Assembly: GCF_016745235.1 (NCBI RefSeq)
Contig: NZ_JAELVM010000005.1
Span: 41,663 to 105,662, forward strand
Reading direction: 5' to 3'
DNA from: Chryseobacterium endalhagicum
Lineage (GTDB): Bacteria; Bacteroidota; Bacteroidia; Flavobacteriales; Weeksellaceae
DNA length: 64,000 nt
Below are positions 26,759 through 33,970 of this stretch, piece after piece. Below the pieces are notes generated by a model. It did not search any database. It saw nothing but the letters and a program-made list of their open reading frames with translations, and was not told where the DNA came from. The translations under genes were made by a program, and so were the position numbers. How positions within the stretch are numbered: position 1 is the first letter of the stretch; each line of letters opens with the position of its first letter.

Positions 26759-27180
26759 TGTTGGGTTATTGTGGGTGAATGGTCAATGGTTAATTGTGAA
26801 TTTTTACTTTCCCGCAGATTTCTCAAATGGCACAGATTTTTAATTTGAACCATTAAGGGTATTGAAGAGATTAAGTTTCATTAAGAAAAAATCAAATAGA
26901 TTTTTTTAAGCCGTACTGCTTAAAGCGTAGCTCAACTTAATATTCTTAAAAGCTTAATTGAATCTTAATGGTTAAATTTTCCAGAGGTTTCACTCACCCA
27001 TATTTTTTTAGTAAAACTATCTATCTTCTATATTCCTTTCTTAATAATTGACCATTATTTTCTTTTCCCGCAGATTTCTCAGATGACACAGATTTTTTAA
27101 TTTTTTGAATCTCCAAATCTTTTAATTCTTAAATTTTTAAATCTTTCAATCTCCCTATCCCCAATTACATTCGTTTTATT
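26759..27180. repeat. Intergenic region with two copies of a dispersed repeat
   Basis: CCCGCAGATTTCTCA(A/G)ATG(G/A)CACAGATTTTT occurs at about 26810-26841 and 27067-27097, inside AT-rich filler. Related text recurs at 36654, 36802, 46608 and 46697. Otherwise no gene is seen. Confidence 0.7.
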
Positions 27181-27185
27181 TTTTC

Positions 27186-27193
27186 TACCTTTG
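27186..27193 (+). promoter_or_regulatory. Promoter -7 box for SulP leader and transporter
   Basis: TACCTTTG, a perfect TAnnTTTG, only 9 bases before the leader ATG at 27203, so that ORF would be nearly leaderless. The upstream TTG is not obvious. Confidence 0.6.
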
Positions 27194-27202
27194 TGGTCTG
27201 TT

Positions 27203-27247
27203 ATGAAAATATTTACAGTTACATCTTCGCCAATCACACCGCCTTAA
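27203..27247 (+). CDS. 14-residue leader ORF upstream of SulP gene
   Basis: MKIFTVTSSPITPP then TAA. The C-terminal Pro-Pro-stop is a known slow context for ribosomes. A small hairpin (CCTTA-AGTAG-TAAGG) covers the stop codon and a second (ATATCC...GGATAT, 27271-27294) follows, 80-130 bases before the transporter start. There is no strong T run, so control by stalling is possible but not shown. Confidence 0.4.
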   Translation: MKIFTVTSSPITPP

Positions 27248-27376
27248 GTAGTAAGGTGAACTATTTTCTCATATCCGGAATTTCTTTTGGATATTTATTC
27301 CTTATATATACAATCAATTTTAATAATTACACCTTATTTATTGAGTGACGGGTGTTTTATAATATATCAATAGTTT

Positions 27377-28909
27377 ATGGAAAACATATTATCTGGTTTT
27401 CAATCATTGCGTAATGTAAATTTTAAAAACGAAATTCTGGCAGGTTTAACGGTTGCTATGACCATGATCCCGGAATCCTTATCATTTGCGATTCTTGCCG
27501 GGCTGTCTCCCCTCACCGGTTTATATGCTGCTTTTTTAATGGGAATTGTGACTGCTGTTTTTGGCGGCCGCCCGGGAATGGTTTCCGGAGGTGCCGGAGC
27601 AACAGTGGTTGTTTTAATAGCCCTGGCTTCATCTCACGGTGTTCAGTATCTCTTTGGAGCGGTGATATTGGCCGGAATTATTCAGATACTGGTAGGAACT
27701 TTTAAGCTCGGGAAATTTGTCAGGCTTATTCCCCAGCCGGTTATGTATGGCTTTTTGAACGGTCTGGCTGTGATTATTTTCATGGCTCAGGTTGTTCAGT
27801 TTAAAATTGTAAAAGACGGCATCAGCACCTGGATGGAAGGTTCGGCATTGATGATTATGGCAGGATTAACAGCTCTTACGATTGGAATGGTCTTACTTTT
27901 TCCAAAGATTACCAAAGCTGTTCCTTCATCATTGGTTGCCATTATTATTGTTTCTGCCCTGGTTTATTTTTTAAATATCGACACGAAAAAAGTAATAGAT
28001 ATTGCTTCTGTAAGCGGTTCTTTACCTTCTTTTCATATTCCTGAAATTCCTTTCAGTATAGACACATTAAAAATTATTTTCCCCTACGCACTGGTGATGG
28101 CCGGTGTAGGACTTATAGAATCTTTATTAACCCTGAATATGGTAGATGAAATTACCAGCACCAAAGGAAAATCTGATCAGGAAACAGTAGCTCAGGGAAT
28201 TGCGAATATCACCAACGGATTTTTCGGTGGAATGGGCGGTTGTGCCATGGTTGCTCAGACTCTGGTGAACATCGGGGCCGGTGCAAAAACCAGGATTTCA
28301 GCGATGGTGGGAGCTTCAACGATCCTTATCATTATTCTTGCAGGAGGTTCTGTTATTGAGCAGATCCCAATGGCTGCTTTGGTTGGGGTTATGATGATGG
28401 TAGCCATCAGCACTTTTGAGTGGGCTTCATTCCGCATCATCACAAAAATGCCCAAATCTGATATATTTGTAGGGATTTTGGTCGCCATTATTACGGTTGT
28501 GCTTCATAATCTTGCATTAGCTGTTTTGATTGGCGTTGTAATTTCAGCACTGGTATTTTCTTGGGACAGTGCGAAAAGAATCAGGGCCAGGAAATCCGTG
28601 GATGAGTCAGGGAATAAAGTATATGAAATTTACGGACCGCTTTTCTTTGGAAGCACAACAGCGTTTGCAGATAAATTTGATATTGCCAATGATCCTGATA
28701 CCATCATCATCGATTTCAAGGAATCCCGTGTGGTAGATATGTCCGCCATTGAAGCCCTTAATAAAATCACAGAAAAATATAAAGCCCTGAACAAGCATGT
28801 AGTTCTTAAACATCTGAGCCCGGACTGCATCAAACTGCTGGAAAATGCCAGTGGTTTTATAGAAGTGAATATTCAGGAAGATCCTACTTATCGTGTAATG
28901 CCAAAATAA
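27377..28909 (+). CDS. SulP-family anion transporter with STAS domain
   Basis: A 510-residue inner-membrane permease. About 12-14 hydrophobic segments (1-395) include the SulP signature around ILAGLTVAMTMIPESLSFAILAG (in pieces) and GLYAAFLMGIVTAVFGGRPGMVSG near 50-75. The C-terminal STAS domain (about 400-500) has the IIDFKESRVVDMSAIEAL core. Substrate may be sulfate, bicarbonate or another anion; the sequence does not decide. It has its own leader ORF and terminator, so it is a single-gene unit. Confidence 0.93.
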   Translation: MENILSGFQSLRNVNFKNEILAGLTVAMTMIPESLSFAILAGLSPLTGLYAAFLMGIVTAVFGGRPGMVSGGAGATVVVLIALASSHGVQYLFGAVILAGIIQILVGTFKLGKFVRLIPQPVMYGFLNGLAVIIFMAQVVQFKIVKDGISTWMEGSALMIMAGLTALTIGMVLLFPKITKAVPSSLVAIIIVSALVYFLNIDTKKVIDIASVSGSLPSFHIPEIPFSIDTLKIIFPYALVMAGVGLIESLLTLNMVDEITSTKGKSDQETVAQGIANITNGFFGGMGGCAMVAQTLVNIGAGAKTRISAMVGASTILIIILAGGSVIEQIPMAALVGVMMMVAISTFEWASFRIITKMPKSDIFVGILVAIITVVLHNLALAVLIGVVISALVFSWDSAKRIRARKSVDESGNKVYEIYGPLFFGSTTAFADKFDIANDPDTIIIDFKESRVVDMSAIEALNKITEKYKALNKHVVLKHLSPDCIKLLENASGFIEVNIQEDPTYRVMPK

Positions 28910-28914
28910 TAGAG

Positions 28915-28942
28915 AGACCGTTTTAAAGACGGTCTTTTTTTT
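28915..28942 (+). terminator. Terminator after SulP gene
   Basis: Stem AGACCGT / ACGGTCT followed by eight T's. Confidence 0.92.
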
Positions 28943-29529
28943 GGAAAACAGCATCAAACTGAATAGCCCTCAATCCGGATATTTTTCTTGATACGTTCAT
29001 TCCAATATAATTTCGCTAACTTAAAATAATTCACATATATGTGTATTTAATATGTTAATTTTAATTAAATTTTATTTTTAAAGAGTATTTTTATCCATTT
29101 TTAAGAATTAGCTTCTAATTTTTATTTAAATTTGAAACCGAACAAACAAATTATTTGGTCTATTATATAAATCAAGAAAGAAAAATAATTGGTTTGCACT
29201 AAGGTCAATAGTTAAAAATATTACGGATAAAGCTGCATGAAAAAAGGTCTTACTAAGTCTATTATATAAGGATACAGTGGAGGGATATGGGAATATAAAA
29301 TTCTTAAGACAAAATAACCTGAAAATCAAATTATCGGCAAACTTGCAAAAGAATGCCGGCCATACGAATACTGCATACGGCACTGAGCTTAATGTTCCCA
29401 TTTGCTGCCGCTGAGATTGATTTTCTTTGCCTGATTTTATTTTTAGACGGTTTATGCATTCACTACCGGAATGTAATATCTTATCTATTCTCTTTAGTTC
29501 ATGAATTTAACAAAAATAGTACGCAATAC
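28943..29529. other. AT-rich region before HTH gene pair
   Basis: About 590 bases. A perfect -7 box TAAATTTG (29127-29134) faces the HTH genes and could give a leader of nearly 400 bases. No credible gene lies inside; the open frame on the minus strand (29126-29401) has an implausible Phe/Leu-rich product. Confidence 0.45.
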
Positions 29530-29961
29530 ATGTTATATAAAGAAATTCATATTGGAAAGTTTATCAAGGAGATGGTTGATGAAAATGAGATACCCATGGA
29601 GAGGATCTGTAATTTTCTCAATAAGGATGAAGCGTTTATTGAAAATATTTACAACAGCAAATCCATAGATGTGGAACTTCTGCTGAGATGGAGCAAACTG
29701 CTGGAATACGACTTCTTCAGGCTTTACAGTTCTCATCTTATCCTGTACGCACCGCCGTCTGCTGTGAATAAGAACCAGAAAAAATCTGAAAAAATTCCTT
29801 ATTTCAGAAAGAATATCTATACCCAGGAAATCAAAGATTTTATCATGAAAAGGATTTTATCCGGCGAGATGACGTATGGCGAAGTGATCAAAGAATATTC
29901 TATTCCCAAAAGTACGCTTCACCGATGGCTTCAGAAGAATAATGACAATACTAACGGATAA
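29530..29961 (+). CDS. HTH protein, transposase-like DNA-binding domain
   Basis: 143 residues from the ATG at 29530 (MLYKEIHIGKFIKEMV); frames further upstream read through low-complexity text. The N-terminal half resembles a small helical Xre-like module (ICNFLNKDEAFIENIY), and the C-terminus holds a Tc1/IS3-like HTH (MTYGEVIKEYSIPKSTLHRWLQ). Such proteins are frequent in Chryseobacterium and often labelled transposase, but no catalytic domain or terminal repeats are present. It is 12 bases upstream of a second HTH gene. Confidence 0.8.
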   Translation: MLYKEIHIGKFIKEMVDENEIPMERICNFLNKDEAFIENIYNSKSIDVELLLRWSKLLEYDFFRLYSSHLILYAPPSAVNKNQKKSEKIPYFRKNIYTQEIKDFIMKRILSGEMTYGEVIKEYSIPKSTLHRWLQKNNDNTNG

Positions 29962-29973
29962 ACAGAATTCAAG

Positions 29974-30321
29974 ATGCGTCCCAATTACAAAAAGATATAC
30001 TACGATATGCTGAGGCTGGAACATCCGGAAAAGCTGAAAGACCCCAAAATAAAAGAACTTTTGGGAAAACTGAATACCACGGAGGATATCCTGAATTTTA
30101 ACGAAAAAATATTCGAACAATCGAAGGAAAGCCAGATCAATAACCAGAAGCTGAAAACCTATGACAAGAAAACCATGTTCAAGCTTTTGCAGTATCAGAA
30201 CAAGCATGGATTTTCCACAAGTTATATGTCCAGAAAATATAAGATCAGCAGAACAACGATCATGAACTGGAAAAAAACTTTCGAAGAAGAAATAGAACAA
30301 GTAATAAATGCCGGCGAATAA
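29974..30321 (+). CDS. HTH protein, partner of upstream gene
   Basis: A 115-residue, strongly basic, helical protein. Residues 75-105 form an HTH (HGFSTSYMSRKYKISRTTIMNWKK), similar in style to the gene just upstream. It probably works with it as a DNA-binding pair. There is no transposase catalytic triad. A bidirectional terminator follows directly. Confidence 0.8.
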   Translation: MRPNYKKIYYDMLRLEHPEKLKDPKIKELLGKLNTTEDILNFNEKIFEQSKESQINNQKLKTYDKKTMFKLLQYQNKHGFSTSYMSRKYKISRTTIMNWKKTFEEEIEQVINAGE

Positions 30322-30340
30322 TTCACCGGCATTTTTTTAT
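30306..30340. terminator. Bidirectional terminator, copy 1 of a duplicated hairpin
   Basis: Stem AAATGCCGG / CCGGCATTT with loop CGAATAATTCA and T runs on both strands. An identical 29-base sequence occurs at 31482-31510, on the other side of the serine hydrolase gene. Confidence 0.9.
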
Positions 30341-31449
30341 TATTTAAGCGATTCTATATAATTATACATGATTTCTGTTACCAGCTCTTCAAGGCTTGCT
30401 TCCTCACTGTTCACCAGTACGGCAATCGTAAGTTTCTGTTTGGGATATACCCGAAGCAATGATCTTGCCCCATTTTCCATACCGTTGTGTCCGAAAAAAT
30501 AATTACCGTAAAAATCATGACTGGTCATAACTCCCATTCCATAGCTCGTTTTAGCTCCTGAAAATAAGGTCTGTGATTTTACTGCCGTATTAATGAAATT
30601 ATTTGAACTGAAAATCTGGGACGGATAGAGAAAAGCATTCCCCAGCTTCAGCAGATCTTCCGATGTTGAAAAATGGCATCCCTGGGCATATTTAAATTTG
30701 CAGTCCATGTACGGAGCCACTTCATTATTTCCTTTGTTTTTATGATAAAATACAGCGGCATCAGGATATTCTTTGCCCTCATCTATTGTTGTGTTCTCCA
30801 TGTTGAGCTTTCGAATAACGTATTCATGCTGGCATTCGTCAATAGGTTTTCCACATTTTTTTTCAATGACCAGACCAAGCAGCTTGAAACCGTAATTGCT
30901 GTATAAAAAATCGGAGCCGGGGCTGAATTCAAGCTCTTCACTTCCGAAAACCTCATAAAAATCTTTTTCAGAGAAATTATTGGCCTCGTCCCATCTTTCC
31001 CTGCCTGGATTTCTTTTTAATCCCGAAAGATGCCCTGCAAGCTGCCTTAAGGTAAAATCATATTTTTTCTTTGGCAGATTCTCAAGATAATATTGAGGTG
31101 TGTTATCTATATTTAAAGAGTTATTTTCTGCCATTTTCAACAAAGTAAGGGCGGTGATCATTTTTGTGATACTGGCTATCCTAAACTTTGTCTTGTCTGG
31201 ATCAGCATTTATTTTGTTTTTAATATCTGCATATCCGAAACCTTTAGAAAAAATGGGATCTCCCATATAAGATACAGAAACAGCCATTCCCGGAATATCA
31301 TGCTTTTTTATAAACCGTTCGGCTATTTTCTGCGTTTTTTCGTTTTGTCTGTCAAATCTATCTGTTTGTCCTGAATATGCAGCAGGTATCAAAAACAGCA
31401 GATGGAGGATTATGGTATTTCTTATTCTTAAATAGGGCAGCATGCGCAA
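30340..31449 (-). CDS. Serine hydrolase, class C beta-lactamase/DD-peptidase fold
   Basis: A 369-residue exported enzyme. An N-terminal hydrophobic segment (IILHLLFLIPAAYSG) acts as signal. Catalytic motifs are S-I-T-K (SxxK, near residue 93), Y-S-N (YxN, near 185) and H-N-G (near 320, replacing KTG). It resembles the Pbp4*/esterase EstB group, so the substrate may be a D-amino peptide or ester rather than a beta-lactam. It is flanked by two copies of the same terminator. Confidence 0.88.
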   Translation of the reverse strand: MRMLPYLRIRNTIILHLLFLIPAAYSGQTDRFDRQNEKTQKIAERFIKKHDIPGMAVSVSYMGDPIFSKGFGYADIKNKINADPDKTKFRIASITKMITALTLLKMAENNSLNIDNTPQYYLENLPKKKYDFTLRQLAGHLSGLKRNPGRERWDEANNFSEKDFYEVFGSEELEFSPGSDFLYSNYGFKLLGLVIEKKCGKPIDECQHEYVIRKLNMENTTIDEGKEYPDAAVFYHKNKGNNEVAPYMDCKFKYAQGCHFSTSEDLLKLGNAFLYPSQIFSSNNFINTAVKSQTLFSGAKTSYGMGVMTSHDFYGNYFFGHNGMENGARSLLRVYPKQKLTIAVLVNSEEASLEELVTEIMYNYIESLK

Positions 31450-31480
31450 AAATAGTTTAATTTCTGAAGAAATATAACAA

Positions 31481-31512
31481 AAAATGCCGGCGAATAATTC
31501 ACCGGCATTTTG
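31481..31512 (-). terminator. Terminator of the Y RNA array, copy 2 of the duplicated hairpin
   Basis: Stem AAATGCCGG / CCGGCATTT with loop CGAATAATTCA, followed on the minus strand by a T run. It stands 7 bases beyond the 3' end of the last Y-RNA-like unit. Confidence 0.85.
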
Positions 31513-31517
31513 ATTGT

Positions 31518-31650
31518 AAAAAGGTAATGGGCCAGGAAAACCGGGGCTGTCGTTTGCCGGATTCGAACCGGATAACCTTGCCGGAGTGATCGGCTTCGCT
31601 ATTCCTCCCCAAAAGATGCTACGATGTATTTTTCCTGTACGACACTTTTA
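31518..31650 (-). ncRNA. Y-RNA-like unit 1 (last of array)
   Basis: RNA 5' end near 31650. Terminal stem AAAAG / CTTTT, internal loop with the array motif GTGTCGTA, second stem CAGGAAAA / TTTTCCTG. The inner part has a T-arm (CCGG-TTCGAAT-CCGG) and a stretch AGCGAAGCCG shared with unit 3, but no clear D-arm, so it is not a plain permuted tRNA. What RNA it imitates is not known. Confidence 0.7.
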
Positions 31651-31657
31651 TTTTTTA

Positions 31658-31808
31658 AAACAAGGCAACAGCTGAAAGTGTATAAGCGTGCTCTAACCAA
31701 CTGAGCTACCCTTCCTATGTCAGACTGTGTTTTTTGTGGAAGAGACGGGACTCGAACCCGTGACCCCGTCGTGATGAGCGAAGTAACACTTTTCTACGGC
31801 ACTTGTTT
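31658..31808 (-). ncRNA. Y-RNA-like unit 2, permuted tRNA domain
   Basis: Stem AAACAAG / CTTGTTT, internal loop TGCCGTAG / GTTGC, second stem AAAGTGT / ACACTTT. Inside, the T-arm (ACGGG-TTCGAGT-CCCGT) and 3' acceptor strand CTCTTCC come first, then a 22-base loop, then the 5' acceptor strand GGAAGGG and D-arm (TAGCTCAGTTGGTTAGAGC). The seven acceptor pairs are complete. This is a tRNA opened at the anticodon and closed at the acceptor end. Confidence 0.82.
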
Positions 31809-31820
31809 ATATTTTTTAAA

Positions 31821-32041
31821 CAGATAAGGAAACAGGCGAAAAGAGTCTGCTCTTTTCAGAGCGTCGTTCTTACCCATAACGGGCAGTGAACCGGCAATTC
31901 TACATCTGCGTGAGACTTCCGTTTTCCGGAGAAAACTTTTGCCCGGCCGGGTTTCAATCCGGCTTCGCTGGTTCGGTCGCCCGAATTACGCTACCTTAGG
32001 ACCGTTAATACGAAGGAACCCTTCTCTACGACACTTATCTG
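31821..32041 (-). ncRNA. Y-RNA-like unit 3 with 23S rRNA helix 69-71 mimic
   Basis: The longest unit, about 220 bases. Stem CAGATAAG / CTTATCTG, motif TGTCGTAG, second stem GAGAAG / CTTTTC. Just inside the stem lies TAACGGTCCTAAGGTAGCG, then TAATTC (plus-strand coordinates 31983-32007). It equals the universally conserved 23S rRNA segment on the 3' side of helix 69, with one change in 25. Further in are a GCCGG...CCGGC hairpin and a GCTCT-GAAA-AGAGC hairpin. Confidence 0.78.
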
Positions 32042-32057
32042 CTGTTTTCTAAATTAA

Positions 32058-32184
32058 AAAGAGGCTAAAGGCGAAAAGACAGACGTGTACCTTTTTCCTT
32101 ACTGTTATTCGGGGATATTACACTTTTCTTAGATTTTGACGTCTAATTTTTCATTCGAAGTAAGCCTTTTCTACGGCACTCTTT
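32058..32184 (-). ncRNA. Y-RNA-like unit 4, non-tRNA module
   Basis: Stem AAAGAG / CTCTTT, motif TGCCGTAG, second stem GAAAAG / CTTTTC, then CTTACT / AGTAAG. The inner module has a hairpin TTAGA...TCTAA and no T- or D-arm. It keeps the common outer stem, so it probably binds the same protein but offers a different head. Confidence 0.68.
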
Positions 32185-32190
32185 ATTAAA

Positions 32191-32332
32191 ATCAAGGTAA
32201 AAAATCCGGAATCTTTCATTTTCATCTGCTCTTCCTTATTGAGCTACAACCCCGTTTACAACGGGGAAGGCAGGATTCGAACCTGCAGCCTGATGACCCG
32301 CATCGAAGTATGATTCTGAGACGACACTTGAC
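32191..32332 (-). ncRNA. Y-RNA-like unit 5, permuted tRNA domain
   Basis: Stem TCAAG / CTTGA, motif TGTCGT, second stem GAATC / GATTC. The T-arm (GCAGG-TTCGAAT-CCTGC) comes first, then a capped acceptor helix CCCCGTT-GTA-AACGGGG, then a D-arm beginning TAGCTCAA and ending GAGC. The acceptor is closed by a three-base loop. Confidence 0.83.
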
Positions 32333-32389
32333 TTTTTACTTTAAAAATTCATTTTAAATTGAAGTTTTTATAATATTACTTTTTTTAAA

Positions 32390-32532
32390 ATCAGGGCAAT
32401 AATGAAAGGATGTTTTCCTGCGTTTTGCTCTACCTGCTGAGCTACAATCCCGTTTACAACAGGGAAGACAGGGATCGAACCTGCGGCCTAAACGTTTAAC
32501 AATCGAAGTATGATCCTAAAACGACACCTGAT
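32390..32532 (-). ncRNA. Y-RNA-like unit 6, permuted tRNA domain
   Basis: Stem ATCAGG / CCTGAT, motif TGTCGT, second stem AGGAT / ATCCT. T-arm GCAGG-TTCGATC-CCTGT, acceptor hairpin CCTGTT-GTA-AACGGG (C-G replaced by T-G relative to unit 5, pairing kept), D-arm TAGCTCAGCAGGTAGAGC. Confidence 0.83.
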
Positions 32533-32591
32533 GATTTTAATTTTTTTAAGCGGTTTAAATGCTGATTATGTTATGTTTTTATATTTTTTTA

Positions 32592-32734
32592 AATCAAGGT
32601 AATAATGAAAGGATCTTCCGTGCATTTGCTCTACCTGCTGAGCTACCTCTCCTTTTCGAGGGAAAAGGCAGGATTCGAACCTGCGACCCAATGTTTCTAA
32701 ATCCCGAAGTATGATCCTGAAACGACACTTGATT
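32592..32734 (-). ncRNA. Y-RNA-like unit 7, permuted tRNA domain
   Basis: Stem AATCAAG / CTTGATT, motif TGTCGT facing TTCATTATTAC, second stem AGGATC / GATCCT. T-arm GCAGG-TTCGAAT-CCTGC, acceptor hairpin CTTTTC-CCTC-GAAAAG, D-arm TAGCTCAGCAGGTAGAGC. Units 5, 6 and 7 are clear paralogues that differ by compensatory changes. Confidence 0.84.
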
Positions 32735-32741
32735 ATTTTTT

Positions 32742-32870
32742 AAGCAGGGCATTTGGTCAAACAGAAACTCAGGACAGAGTGATCCCCTTACACCATCTGT
32801 TTCCAGAACAGGATTCGAACCTGTATTGCTGCCACCCACCGAAGCAATTCTGTTTTACGGCACCTGCTTT
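32742..32870 (-). ncRNA. Y-RNA-like unit 8, permuted Gln-like tRNA domain
   Basis: Stem AAGCAGG / CCTGCTT, motif TGCCGT, second stem AACAGAA / TTCTGTT. T-arm ACAGG-TTCGAAT-CCTGT, then a short acceptor helix TCTG-GAAA-CAGA capped by a GNRA tetraloop, then a D-arm of the TGGTGTAA type. Its 5' end overlaps the stop codon of the small protein gene at 32869 by two bases. Confidence 0.8.
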
Positions 32871-33090
32871 ATTTTTTCCAGCGGGTTTTTCTGTATTTCT
32901 TCCAGTTCCGCTGGTATTTTTCGTCATGGGAATTCACCGTTTCGAAACCGTGTGGAAAGCAATATGAACACCCCATTTCATTTCCATACAATAGTCTTGA
33001 AATCTGTATCCCGGAAATTTTCTTTGGAAAGTCAATGAGTTTGTATTCATTGATTCCAAAAGCTTGTCTTAATGTCTTATATTTTTTCAT
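32869..33090 (-). CDS. Small basic protein with CSYCFPHGFET motif, inside the Y RNA array
   Basis: 73 residues: MKKYKTLRQAFGINEYKLID..., a CSYCFPHGFETVNS stretch (near residue 41) with CxxC, then a very basic tail (RNWKKYRKTRWKK). The tail and CxxC suggest RNA binding, perhaps with a bound metal. The ATG comes directly after a perfect 8-bp hairpin, and the stop codon overlaps the start of Y-RNA-like unit 8. It contains all 20 amino acids, as do the two leader ORFs of the island, though this is less telling at 73 residues. No family name is known to me. Confidence 0.75.
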   Translation of the reverse strand: MKKYKTLRQAFGINEYKLIDFPKKISGIQISRLLYGNEMGCSYCFPHGFETVNSHDEKYQRNWKKYRKTRWKK

Positions 33091-33117
33091 GTGTATTGGG
33101 AATTAACCTCAATACAC
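33091..33117 (-). promoter_or_regulatory. Hairpin abutting start codon of small protein
   Basis: GTGTATTG / CAATACAC, eight perfect pairs with an 11-base loop; the last stem base is next to the ATG. It could hide the start from ribosomes. Confidence 0.6.
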
Positions 33118-33186
33118 TGCTTCTTTAAGACATGGTTTATACATTTTCATGGTTATTATTTTTTATATTCAGATCAAAAGATCTTT

Positions 33187-33708
33187 TTAATTTAATAATA
33201 ATTTGATCAGTTCAAAAAGCTTAACAATTCCTAGAATCGGTATCAGAATTATTATTCCTATTAATAAGGCGATTCCAATTTTATTTAAGAAGCTCAATTG
33301 ATGATCATCTTTTGATTCCTGTTTGTATTTCCGTTTATATTCAGGAATGTGATTGGTCTTTTTTAAGCTGTCATTTTCAAGATCTTTTAAAGCACGCTGC
33401 GCACAATCACTCAGGATATTTTTATCTCCTCTGAAGACAATATCTTTTAAAATAGCATTTCCAGAATAGCTTAATGAGCGTTTATAAATCTCAACTGCAT
33501 TTTCCATTTCTTTGTCATCCGGCTCGGATAAAATCCAGAATTTACCAGCTTCATCCAGAAAACCTGCTTCAAAATAGATTTGTCCCAGTTTTTTCCTTAA
33601 AGACAAATCATCCGGAAACTGATTGATAAGATTTCTAAGTCTGTTACAGGCTTTTTTCTTTCTCCCTCCTTCAAGATCCTTTTCGATTCTGTAAAAGATA
33701 TTTTCCAT
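33187..33708 (-). CDS. DUF6584-like protein with C-terminal membrane segment
   Basis: 173 residues from the ATG at 33708 (MENIFYRIEKDLEGGRKKKACNRLRNLINQ...). The first 100 residues look like a short TPR-like helical repeat region (LRKKLGQIYFEAGFLDEAGKFWILSE). A charged linker precedes a hydrophobic end (IALLIGIIILIPILGIVKLF) that should be a membrane helix. I place it in DUF6584 from memory of the N-terminal pattern. It lies inside the Y RNA array unit, between units 8 and 9, so it is co-transcribed with these RNAs. Confidence 0.75.
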   Translation of the reverse strand: MENIFYRIEKDLEGGRKKKACNRLRNLINQFPDDLSLRKKLGQIYFEAGFLDEAGKFWILSEPDDKEMENAVEIYKRSLSYSGNAILKDIVFRGDKNILSDCAQRALKDLENDSLKKTNHIPEYKRKYKQESKDDHQLSFLNKIGIALLIGIIILIPILGIVKLFELIKLLLN

Positions 33709-33720
33709 AATTATAATTAA

Positions 33721-33805
33721 AAACCAAGCAACTGGCCATAAGAGTTTTTGAATGTATTCAAATTGGAAGTTTGACGATGAAACTCTTCGTGTACGGCATT
33801 GGTTT
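33721..33805 (-). ncRNA. Y-RNA-like unit 9, short
   Basis: About 85 bases. Stem AAACCAA / TTGGTTT, motif TGCCGTA facing GGCCAGTTGC, second stem AAGAGTTT / AAACTCTT, then a loop without tRNA features. It shows the minimal common structure of the array. Confidence 0.75.
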
Positions 33806-33810
33806 GTTTT

Positions 33811-33881
33811 ACCGGGCGATCCAGCGGAAAGACTCTGTTTCAAGTGAAAGTCGAAGAAGTTCTTTCCTTACGGCACCGGAT
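33811..33881 (-). ncRNA. Y-RNA-like unit 10, short (first of array)
   Basis: About 70 bases. Stem CCGG / CCGG, motif TGCCGTA facing GCTGGATCGC, second stem GGAAAGA / TCTTTCC and a small loop. It starts about 12 bases after the -7 box of the array promoter. Confidence 0.75.
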
Positions 33882-33890
33882 TAATAACAA

Positions 33891-33926
33891 TGCAAAGTTA
33901 TTTCTATAGTGCGCATTCTTTTTACG
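33891..33926 (-). promoter_or_regulatory. Shared island promoter, Y RNA array copy
   Basis: Minus strand: CGTAAAAAGAATGCG (33912-33926), 11 bases, then -7 box TAACTTTG (33893-33900) and CA. The same 15-mer pattern, spacing and box occur upstream of rsr and of the DinB-RNA ligase genes. Confidence 0.8.
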
Positions 33927-33970
33927 CAGTGAATTTTATTTTTATGTGAATGTGTTTTTTATATTTTTTT

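Noticed and set aside
29126..29401. Minus-strand 91-codon frame upstream of the HTH pair
   Set aside because: Low-complexity Phe/Leu-rich product, no promoter or ribosome signal, and it overlaps the likely leader of the HTH genes.
29530..30321. Insertion sequence
   Set aside because: The two HTH proteins look transposase-like, but there is no catalytic domain, terminal inverted repeat or target duplication.
31983..32007. Remnant of a 23S rRNA gene or an I-CeuI homing site
   Set aside because: Only 25 bases match, no flanking rRNA sequence follows, and the piece sits inside a Y-type stem, so a mimic is the better reading.
32594..32839. An 81-codon open frame on the minus strand across Y-RNA-like units 7 and 8
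   Set aside because: It runs through T- and D-arm sequences; the conserved paired structure explains the sequence better than a protein.
31518..33881. CRISPR array
   Set aside because: Units are 70-220 bases long, differ in sequence and are held together by structure, not by identical direct repeats; no cas genes.
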